From NCBI GenBank assembly GCA_937928585.1, contig CALEZK010000198.1:1-11977 (forward strand): a stretch of 11,977 nucleotides of DNA, written 5' to 3'. This DNA is from an uncultured bacterium. GTDB taxonomy: Bacteria; Hydrogenedentota; Hydrogenedentia; Hydrogenedentales; SLHB01. A model generated the notes under the pieces. That model searched no databases, was not told the origin of the DNA, and saw only the letters and a list, made by a program, of their open reading frames with translations. The translations under genes were made by a program, and so were the position numbers. Of the stretch, positions 1 through 6,749 are shown piece by piece. Position 1 is the first letter of the stretch. Each line of letters opens with the position of its first letter.

Positions 1-503
<503 letters not shown>

Positions 504-529
504 CGTTTGCAAATCTGGAGGCGCGCGGC

Positions 530-1189
530 ATGCAGTTTTCGCGACGAACATTTCTCAGCGGCGTTGCCGCGAGTGCCGCATCCTTTGCGGCGCGCGGCGC
601 GTTCGCGGAGGAATTGCTGCGCACACCTTCGCAGACGGCCGGGCCCTTCTATCCAAACAAGCTGCCGTTGGATACGGACAACGACCTGCTAATCATCAAT
701 GACGGCATTACACCCGCCGTTGGCGAAATCACGCACCTCGGCGGACGCATCCTGGACGCGCGCGGCAATCCATTGCGCAATGCCTTGGTCGAGATTTGGC
801 AGGTGGACAGTACGGGGATGTATATCCATGAAGGCAGCGCGGGCAACGGGAAGCGGGACGGAAATTTTCAGGGCTTTGGACGATTTCTAACCGGTTCAAG
901 CGGCGAATACTACTTTCGCACCATCAAACCCGTGCCCTATGGGGACACCTCATTCATGCGTACACCCCATATCCATTTCGCAGTGCACGTGAAAGGCAGG
1001 GACCGGTTTACGACGCAATGCTACATAAAGGGCGAGTCGCTCAACGAGAGCGATAGTGTGTTGAAAGGAATACGGGATCAAAAACTCCGCGAATCGGTAG
1101 TCGTGGATTTCGCGCCGCTCCCCGGCAGCGCTGCGGCTGAACTGGCTGCGCAATTCGACATTGTGTTGGATATCACGCCTGAAGCGTAG
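530..1189 (+). CDS. Tat-exported intradiol ring-cleavage dioxygenase (protocatechuate 3,4-dioxygenase beta-like)
   Basis: The 219-residue protein is probably a non-haem Fe(III) intradiol dioxygenase, the family that opens catechol-type rings between the two hydroxyls. The N-terminus carries a twin-arginine signal (SRRTFLS, R5-R6), then an Ala-rich stretch and an AFA cleavage site near residue 26, so the enzyme should be exported folded. The mature part has TAGPFYP (residues 36-42), typical of intradiol enzymes. The four expected iron ligands are visible: Y98 in TGMYIHE, Y137 in KPVPYG, and H147 and H149 in TPHIHF. R144 sits where the catalytic arginine of protocatechuate dioxygenase lies. A GGAGG 8 nt before the ATG (517-521) supports this start. 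No alpha-subunit partner or aromatic-catabolism gene is nearby, so the substrate is unknown; a lignin- or plant-derived catechol is a guess. Neighbours are rho upstream and the convergent lipid-transport operon 14 bp downstream. Confidence 0.92.
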   Translation: MQFSRRTFLSGVAASAASFAARGAFAEELLRTPSQTAGPFYPNKLPLDTDNDLLIINDGITPAVGEITHLGGRILDARGNPLRNALVEIWQVDSTGMYIHEGSAGNGKRDGNFQGFGRFLTGSSGEYYFRTIKPVPYGDTSFMRTPHIHFAVHVKGRDRFTTQCYIKGESLNESDSVLKGIRDQKLRESVVVDFAPLPGSAAAELAAQFDIVLDITPEA

Positions 1190-1203
1190 ATTGCTTCGCG
1201 TTC

Positions 1204-1785
1204 CTAGTTCGCGACTATCGCCGCCACAGCTTCCTGAATGAGTCGGCCTAGCGCCGTATTCATGGCGCGCGGAAGTGCCGCGTTGTTTGGCGCCTCTAAG
1301 GGTTCGACTGCTGTCAACGTTCTGGACCATACCGGTTCGCGGCCCTGACTCTTCCGCAACTCAAGCCGAATCTCGCATACCGCAGTCCACGGTTCGGCGT
1401 CACGCACCAAATCAAACCTGCGCAATTGGCCGGTGAGAATGAGGTCAGGGGACGCAAGATCCAAAGCGCTGCCAACATCCTTGAAACGTCCGCTCGCGTC
1501 CAAAGCATCGACAATTGCCCGCGTCGTGGCATCGCTCGGCAGTTCAGACCACTCGACGGTCGAGTACGTGCCGAGCTCCTCGCCCTCACGATAGACCACA
1601 TTTTGTTTATAGGGGCGCGCAGCTTCAAGGGTGCGAACTGCGATCGAGAACTCCGATTTTTCCACCGCTGCGATCGCAGGCTTCGGCTCAATCACATAAC
1701 GCAGCGGTGGCGTGACCTTGTTCAGTCCGACACACCCCGCGCATAGCACGGTCATCATCGCCGCAATCGTCAATCGTCGGGTCAT
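1204..1785 (-). CDS. ABC transport auxiliary lipoprotein (PqiC/YmbA-like)
   Basis: This 193-residue protein resembles the ABC_trans_aux family (PqiC/YmbA type), outer-membrane lipoproteins that pair with MCE transporters. Evidence is a short hydrophobic N-terminus ending in CAGC (C18 as the lipidated cysteine), then a mature domain with the family look: an LRYVIEP strand after the lipid anchor, a central WSELPSDATTRAIVDAL segment, SPDLILTGQLRRFD and a terminal amphipathic helix (ALGRLIQEAVAAIVAN). The lipobox is slightly odd, with cysteine rather than Leu/Val/Ile at -3. It is the last gene of the ligA-mla operon: its ATG overlaps the mlaD TGA in an ATGA, implying coupled translation and joint function. 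By analogy with PqiC it may dock the MCE tube to the outer membrane; that is inference. Sequence divergence in this family makes the name less certain than for the other mla genes. Confidence 0.85.
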   Translation of the reverse strand: MTRRLTIAAMMTVLCAGCVGLNKVTPPLRYVIEPKPAIAAVEKSEFSIAVRTLEAARPYKQNVVYREGEELGTYSTVEWSELPSDATTRAIVDALDASGRFKDVGSALDLASPDLILTGQLRRFDLVRDAEPWTAVCEIRLELRKSQGREPVWSRTLTAVEPLEAPNNAALPRAMNTALGRLIQEAVAAIVAN

Positions 1786-2744
1786 CGCGCATCCTCCGAA
1801 GGCGAGGCCCCACGCACGTAGGGGTTCTCGTTCAGCGTTTCCGCAAGTTCGCGGAAGGCGTCCAATGTTTCATTCAGCTTTCGCGTGGTGTCCACCAGTG
1901 CATACTGAAGATTGTCCATAGTATGCGGAATAGTCCCGCTCATACCGTCGAGTCGCTTGGTCGTCTGTTTGATCTGGTCGGCGAGACTCAGCAATTCAGT
2001 CTGCAACTTTGCAAGGTCGAGAGGCTCGATCTTTGCCCGCATATCGCCCAGCGTATCATTGGCGGTCTTGCTGAGTTCCTTGGCGCTGTCCGCCAAATCA
2101 CCGAACTTCTTAATCTCCGGTTTCACATCCTCGATGGTTGTCGTCAACTGCTCTTCGACTGTCTTGAGCGTGCCGCGCGCGTCTTCGATGAAAGCACGCG
2201 CGTCGTCGATGAACGGCTTGATCTGATCCACAACCTCCGTAAGCTGGCCCTCTTCCATGCCCGTCATGCCAACCTGTATCTCTTCCGCAATCTTGTTGAG
2301 CGACGCCATCAGATCCGCAGCCTGGCTGCTAACCGATTCGAGTTGAGATTGACCGGTGGGAATGATCGCGCCAGGCGGTAAAATCTCGCCGGTGGGATCG
2401 CCGCCAGACAACGCCACGCACATGGTGCCCGTTGCGAAGCTGTAGAACTCGAGTTTTGCTTCGACGCCATGCCGCAGCGTGACTTTGTCGGGATCGATGA
2501 GCGTTTCGATATAAGCCTTGCCATCATTGCCAACGTATATATCGTCAACCACGCCGACCGGCACGCCGAGGTACTGCACCATGCCGCCCTTGTAAAGACC
2601 CAACACAGTCTTCTCAAACACGACCATATACCGTTGGCTGTTGCCCTGGCGGTAGCCCGCGACGAGCATCAATCCGCCGACAATGAGAATGGCGCTGATA
2701 AGCAGAAACGCGCCGACTTTTACTTTCTGGGTCTTCGTTGCCAC
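1782..2744 (-). CDS. mlaD: MlaD/MCE-family lipid-binding protein
   Basis: This is the substrate-binding MCE component of a lipid ABC transporter, anchored in the inner membrane with its body in the periplasm. The 320-residue protein has one transmembrane helix (about residues 10-30). An MCE domain follows (about 38-130) with the characteristic GLYKGGMVQYLGVPVG motif at about 49-64 and a second GDPTGEILPPGAIIPTG element. A long helical, coiled-coil-like C-terminal region (about 135-305) comes next. In hexameric MCE proteins such a region forms a channel or needle. The tail NPYVRG resembles the short Asn-Pro motif near the end of many MCE proteins. The start is GTG, preceded by an AAGGGACGGA Shine-Dalgarno region that overlaps the mlaF stop; the gap to mlaF is 15 bp. 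It overlaps the lipoprotein gene by 4 bp. E. coli MlaD is shorter, about 180 residues; the extra length is the helical tail. Confidence 0.92.
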   Translation of the reverse strand: MATKTQKVKVGAFLLISAILIVGGLMLVAGYRQGNSQRYMVVFEKTVLGLYKGGMVQYLGVPVGVVDDIYVGNDGKAYIETLIDPDKVTLRHGVEAKLEFYSFATGTMCVALSGGDPTGEILPPGAIIPTGQSQLESVSSQAADLMASLNKIAEEIQVGMTGMEEGQLTEVVDQIKPFIDDARAFIEDARGTLKTVEEQLTTTIEDVKPEIKKFGDLADSAKELSKTANDTLGDMRAKIEPLDLAKLQTELLSLADQIKQTTKRLDGMSGTIPHTMDNLQYALVDTTRKLNETLDAFRELAETLNENPYVRGASPSEDAR

Positions 2745-2759
2745 GTAATAATCCGTCCC

Positions 2760-3536
2760 TTATGCGCCGCGTTGCACAATAAAATCGTCTGCGCGACGCT
2801 CAAAAAACTGCCGGACGCGCTCCACAGGGGAAGTTAGCGCCTCTTCAACCGTCCCGAGAAAGATTTCTTTACCTTGGTCGAGCATGAGAACTCGATCCGC
2901 AATCTTCCGGATAGATTCGAGCTCGTGCGTTACGATGATAAACGTAATCCCCGAAAGCCGGTTAAGGTTCAGAATTAGATCATCCAGGCCGGACGCCATG
3001 ATAGGATCCAGGCCTGCCGACGGTTCGTCAAAATAGATTACAGGCGGGTCCAAGGCGATTGCGCGCGCCAATCCGGCGCGTTTGCGCATACCACCGGATA
3101 ATTCGCCTGGCATGAGGTGCTCAGCCGCGCCCAGTCCGACCATTCCCAGTTTCAACCGGACAATGGCGTGTATGAGATCCTCGTCCGAGCCACCATATTC
3201 GCGCAAGGGCAAGGCCACATTGTCGCCAACGGTCATTGAATTAAACAGGCCGCCGGATTGAAAGGCAATGCCGATGTTGCGCTGCACTTTTGCGCATTGT
3301 TCCTCGTCCATCTTGGTGATATCGGCGCCGTCATAGATGACGCTTCCCGAAGTCGGCCGCAAGAGCGCGGTCATGTGCTTCAAAAGCGTTGTTTTGCCAC
3401 AACCACTGCCTCCAATCACGACAAAGATTTCGACTCGCTTCACCGTAAACGAAATTCCGTCGAGAACCAGCGTCTCGCCGTAGTGCGCAATGAGGTTGTG
3501 AACCTCGATCAGTATGTCGTTTTGTTTCGTTGTCAT
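2760..3536 (-). CDS. mlaF: Lipid ABC transporter ATP-binding protein MlaF
   Basis: This cytoplasmic ATPase powers the MCE lipid transporter. All ABC motifs are present in 258 residues: Walker A GGSGCGKTT (42-50), Q-loop Q93 (AFQSGGLF), signature LSGGM (146-150) followed by RKRAGLARAIALDP, Walker B VIYFDE (166-171), D-loop SAGLDP and H-loop H204 (VTHE). The LSGGMRKR form of the signature and the FQSGGLFNSMTV segment are typical of the MlaF/Ttg2A branch rather than of sugar or peptide importers. The C-terminal region (EEALTSPVERVRQFFERRADD) also fits MlaF. Its ATG shares one base with the mlaE stop (TGATG), so the two are probably translationally coupled. No active-site residue is missing. The family assignment is secure, though the direction of lipid transport cannot be read from sequence. 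Confidence 0.95.
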   Translation of the reverse strand: MTTKQNDILIEVHNLIAHYGETLVLDGISFTVKRVEIFVVIGGSGCGKTTLLKHMTALLRPTSGSVIYDGADITKMDEEQCAKVQRNIGIAFQSGGLFNSMTVGDNVALPLREYGGSDEDLIHAIVRLKLGMVGLGAAEHLMPGELSGGMRKRAGLARAIALDPPVIYFDEPSAGLDPIMASGLDDLILNLNRLSGITFIIVTHELESIRKIADRVLMLDQGKEIFLGTVEEALTSPVERVRQFFERRADDFIVQRGA

Positions 3537-4621
3537 CAGTCGAACACGTAGTAGAACATGGTGGCAAACAGCATGTCGATCACGACGATCGCAAAGATAT
3601 CCATAACCACAGCGCGGGTCGTCATCAAGCCCACGCCGCGCGATCCGCCCCGCACGCGCAGACCGTTATGACATCCAATCAACACAATAGCAATTGCAAA
3701 GGCAATACTTTTGGACATTCCCTGCCAGATATCGTCGATGGTGGCCGCGCTGAGGGTCTGGTTGAGCCAGGCGTCCCAGCGGATCTCCAGCACCAATACC
3801 CCCCATACCGTGCCGCCCGCAATACCTGCGAGCATGCCCAACGCAGTGAGGCAAGGCATGACTATCAAGAGCGCAAGAAGCTTGGGGGCCACCAGAAACT
3901 GCGAAACGTTCAGGCCCATCCCGCGCAGCGCATCGATTTCCTCTTGCACCTTCATCGTCGCAAGCTCGGCTGCGATTGCCGCGCCCGTGCGCGCAGACAC
4001 CACCACCGCTGTCATAATAGCGGCGAGTTCGCGGGAGAAACCGATCATCACCAAATTCGCTACGTAAATCCCCAAACCGAATTCGCGCATTTGCGCCGCG
4101 GACATCATCGCGATGGTCAAGCCCAACAGAAAGTTCATGACGAAATTGATGCGAATTGCGCGCACGCCCATCTCGTAGAGCTCGTCTGTCCAAAGGCCCC
4201 ACCGGAAACCACGCCCCTCAATCGGGGCGAGCAAGGTCCAATAAGTCGCGTCAACCAACAATCCGCCGAACTCTCGCAGTTCCGCCGCAACCGCAATCCC
4301 TGTGCTTCCAGCGTGCTCGATGAAGCCTTCGGTCTCGCGCCGCTTGAGGATTTCTGCGCGCAGTCCCGGCTCGATCAGGGCGACAAAGTCAGCAACATCG
4401 CCCTGTTGGCCCTCCCAGGAAAGTTCGGCATTCTCCTTTCGGGCATGCTCCGCCAGGGCGACGATCCAAGCGCCACCGCGCGCGTCCATCGTTTGCGTAT
4501 TGGCAAAATCGAGCAACAGCGATTCGCCAGGTGCGATTCGCTCCTTCTTGATCGATTCCAGGAGCTTGCGCCCCGACTCTTGATCAAGGGAAGCCGGGAG
4601 GGCTATTCGCCGAGTGGTCAT
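3536..4621 (-). CDS. mlaE: MlaE permease with N-terminal STAS (MlaB-like) domain
   Basis: This 361-residue protein joins two functions that E. coli splits between MlaB and MlaE. Residues 1 to about 95 form a STAS-like domain (LLLDFANTQTMDARGGAWIVAL), which in MlaB binds MlaF and supports its activity. The residue usually phosphorylated in SpoIIAA-type STAS domains is not a serine here (MDARGG), so phospho-switching is unlikely. Residues from about 105 form the permease: an amphipathic segment around 115-150, then membrane helices near 157-176, 186-208, 244-278, 304-318 and 335-357. The central signature RELAAIMTAVVVSARTGAAI (197-216) leads into AAELATMKVQEEIDALRGMG, the MlaE hallmark; the usual GP after REL is AA here. 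The start ATG overlaps the ligA stop in an ATGA. STAS-MlaE fusions are known elsewhere in this family. Confidence 0.95.
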   Translation of the reverse strand: MTTRRIALPASLDQESGRKLLESIKKERIAPGESLLLDFANTQTMDARGGAWIVALAEHARKENAELSWEGQQGDVADFVALIEPGLRAEILKRRETEGFIEHAGSTGIAVAAELREFGGLLVDATYWTLLAPIEGRGFRWGLWTDELYEMGVRAIRINFVMNFLLGLTIAMMSAAQMREFGLGIYVANLVMIGFSRELAAIMTAVVVSARTGAAIAAELATMKVQEEIDALRGMGLNVSQFLVAPKLLALLIVMPCLTALGMLAGIAGGTVWGVLVLEIRWDAWLNQTLSAATIDDIWQGMSKSIAFAIAIVLIGCHNGLRVRGGSRGVGLMTTRAVVMDIFAIVVIDMLFATMFYYVFD

Positions 4622-6645
4622 TCTGTACCGGCCATGGTCTCGAACTCGTCTTCGGTCAAGACCATGACGCCAAGCTGTTGCGCCTTATTCAACTTCGAGC
4701 CGGCTTTCTCCCCCGCGACAAGGAAATCGGTTGCGGCACTAATGCTGGACGACGCCTTGCCCCCCAAAGCCTTTATACGTTCATGGATGGCATCGCGCGA
4801 GTACTTCTGAAGCGTCCCGGTAACCACGAAAGTCTTCCCCTCGAACGGGCGAGGCCCATCATTGCCGCCTCTCGTATCCTCGGACATTTTCAGGCCAAAC
4901 GCGCGCAATTTCGCTATTAAAGCCCGGTTCTCGTGTGTTTGAAAGAAATCGTGCACACTCGCTGCGACCACATCGCCAATTTCGTGAATATCGGTCAACT
5001 CGCTCGCTGGCGCGTCCATAAGCCGCTCCATGCTGCCATAGTGTTGCGCAAGCACCTCGCCGGTGTGCTCACCCACATGCCGAATGCCCAGCCCATTCAA
5101 CAGCCGGCTCAAAGGCCGGGACTTGCTGGAGGCAATTGCGTCAACCAGGTTTGCGGCAGATTTCTTACCCATTCGATCCAGTTGTTCGAGCTGATCCTGT
5201 GTGAGGGCATACAGGTCGGCGGGGCCCTTCACTAACTTCTTATCCACGAGCTGCTCAATCACCGCCGGGCCCATACCTTCGATGTCCATCGCCAATCGCG
5301 ACGCAAAATGCCGCAGTCTCTCTTTGACTTGCGCCGGGCAAGACAGGTTTAGGCAGCGGAGATACACGCCCTCCGCGTCTTTGTGAACCTCGCCCCCACA
5401 TTCCGGGCATTTCGAAGGGGGAGCAAAGGCCTTTGCCCCCTTTGGTCGCTCCTCCGGAATGTAGCGCAAAACTTGGGGAATAATTTCGCCCGCCTTTTGA
5501 ATTTCGACGGTGTCTCCAACGCGCACATCTTTTCGAGCCAGCTCCTCGAAATTGTGGAGCGTCGCACGTTTCACAACGGTGCCGGCAAGCGGCACAGGTT
5601 CCATCTCCGCGACCGGCGTGAGCGTTCCCGTTTTGCCGACCTGCACCGTAATGTTCAACAGTTTCGTTCGGGCAACTTGCGCGGGATACTTATACGCAAT
5701 AACCCATCGCGGCGATTTTGATGTTGCACCGAGCTTGCGCCGATGCGCCGCGGAGTCCACTTTGATGACAAGCCCGTCAATCTCAAAATCAAGCGAGTGC
5801 CGCTTGTCCTGCCACTCGTCCACGACACGAAGGACATCGTCAATGTCTGAGCACTGTTTGCTGTGTTTGCTTGTCGGAAGGGCGAACTCGCGCAGTCGCG
5901 CAAGTGTCTCCCAATGCGAATTGAAGAGATCGCCGTCGCGCGATGCAACATCGTAGAACACAATGTCCAACTTTCGCTGTGCGACCGACTTCGGGTCAAG
6001 CAACTTCAGCGTACCGGCAGTTGTATTGCGCGGGTTCGCCAATGGCGGTTCGCCGGCGGCTTCGCGCAGTGCATTCAGGCGTTCGAGTTCCTGCCGGCGC
6101 ATATAGACTTCACCGCGCACTTCCAGCAACGCCGGGGGTTTTCCCTTCAGCCGCAAAGGCACTGCACGTATCGTCTTGATATTCGACGTCACGTCATCGC
6201 CGCGCTCGCCGTCACCGCGGGTTGCGGCACGAACAAGCACTCCCGCCTCGTAGCGAAGGGATATCGCCACGCCATCTATTTTGAGTTCCGCGACATATTT
6301 CGGCTGATCTCCGCCTAGCCCTTTTCGGACACGCTCATCAAAGGCCCGAAGTTCCATTTCGTTGTACGTGTTGTCGATAGACAACATAGGCACTTCGTGC
6401 GCAACCGTCTCAAAACCTTCCAAAGGCGCGCCGCCCACGCGTTGCGTCGGGCTGTCAGGGGTTGCGAGCGCGGGGTACTGGGATTCCAGCGCCTCAAGCT
6501 CCTTTAAGAGCGCATCAAACTCGTGATCGCTAATCTCTGGCGTGGCTTCGAGGTAGTACAGTCGATTGTGATGATCGATTTGATCGCGCAACAATGCAGC
6601 CCGTTCCCGGGCCTTTGTTGGTATGCTGCCGTCTCTCCCTCGCAT
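4618..6645 (-). CDS. ligA: NAD+-dependent DNA ligase LigA
   Basis: LigA seals nicks in replication and repair using NAD+. In 675 residues (from the ATG at 6645) all domains are present in order. An N-terminal Ia domain (RLYYLEATPEISDHEFD) is followed by the adenylation domain with the nucleotidyl lysine in AELKIDG (K122) and GDGERGDDVTSNIKTI, then the OB fold (VQVGKTGTLTPVAEMEPV). A four-cysteine zinc finger comes next (C413, C416, C431, C436), then helix-hairpin-helix repeats (GLGIRHVGE, IHEIGDVVAASV) and a C-terminal BRCT domain (about 600-675, FEGKTFVVTGTLQ). The frame stays open to a TTG at 6669, but the 8 extra residues are not expected for the family and the TTG lies upstream of a TATAAT; the ATG fits better. 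No clear Shine-Dalgarno is seen. It is the first gene of the mla operon, overlapping mlaE by 4 bp, which is an unusual partnership. Confidence 0.97.
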   Translation of the reverse strand: MRGRDGSIPTKARERAALLRDQIDHHNRLYYLEATPEISDHEFDALLKELEALESQYPALATPDSPTQRVGGAPLEGFETVAHEVPMLSIDNTYNEMELRAFDERVRKGLGGDQPKYVAELKIDGVAISLRYEAGVLVRAATRGDGERGDDVTSNIKTIRAVPLRLKGKPPALLEVRGEVYMRRQELERLNALREAAGEPPLANPRNTTAGTLKLLDPKSVAQRKLDIVFYDVASRDGDLFNSHWETLARLREFALPTSKHSKQCSDIDDVLRVVDEWQDKRHSLDFEIDGLVIKVDSAAHRRKLGATSKSPRWVIAYKYPAQVARTKLLNITVQVGKTGTLTPVAEMEPVPLAGTVVKRATLHNFEELARKDVRVGDTVEIQKAGEIIPQVLRYIPEERPKGAKAFAPPSKCPECGGEVHKDAEGVYLRCLNLSCPAQVKERLRHFASRLAMDIEGMGPAVIEQLVDKKLVKGPADLYALTQDQLEQLDRMGKKSAANLVDAIASSKSRPLSRLLNGLGIRHVGEHTGEVLAQHYGSMERLMDAPASELTDIHEIGDVVAASVHDFFQTHENRALIAKLRAFGLKMSEDTRGGNDGPRPFEGKTFVVTGTLQKYSRDAIHERIKALGGKASSSISAATDFLVAGEKAGSKLNKAQQLGVMVLTEDEFETMAGTE

Positions 6646-6652
6646 AGCGCCG

Positions 6653-6658
6653 ATTATA
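6653..6658 (-). promoter_or_regulatory. ligA: Perfect TATAAT -10 box just upstream of ligA (possible leaderless start)
   Basis: On the minus strand a consensus TATAAT ends 7 nt before the ligA ATG, so the predicted transcription start falls on or next to the A of the start codon. No Shine-Dalgarno precedes the ATG. The hexamer at the proper -35 distance (about 6676-6681, GTGCGG on the minus strand) does not match TTGACA and there is no extended -10, so promoter strength is uncertain. If real, it would drive ligA and the mla genes independently of the upstream histidine kinase. Chance occurrence cannot be excluded. Confidence 0.4.
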
Positions 6659-6749
6659 CTTATCCCCAATTAAGGCCGCACGTTCCCGAAAGAAGTTAAA
6701 AAGAGTTTTGAGAAAGCCGGCCGAATCGCGAATGACGGGTAAACTACCG

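Noticed and set aside
1181..1197. GAAGC/GCTTC hairpin between the dioxygenase and the lipoprotein gene as a shared terminator
   Set aside because: Only 5 bp of stem with a 7-nt loop and no T-run; too weak to call.
3530..4810. Long plus-strand open frame (426 codons) opposite mlaE and the end of ligA
   Set aside because: It mirrors two secure minus-strand genes, is His/Arg/Gln-rich with no family resemblance, and is best explained as a codon-bias shadow.
6645..6669. TTG start of ligA adding 8 residues
   Set aside because: The extra residues are outside the LigA family's normal N-terminus and overlap the TATAAT; the ATG at 6645 gives the expected length.
6646..6749. Terminator for the histidine kinase in the gap before ligA
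   Set aside because: The gap has T-rich patches and a GCCGGC palindrome on the minus strand, but no stem directly followed by a T-run.
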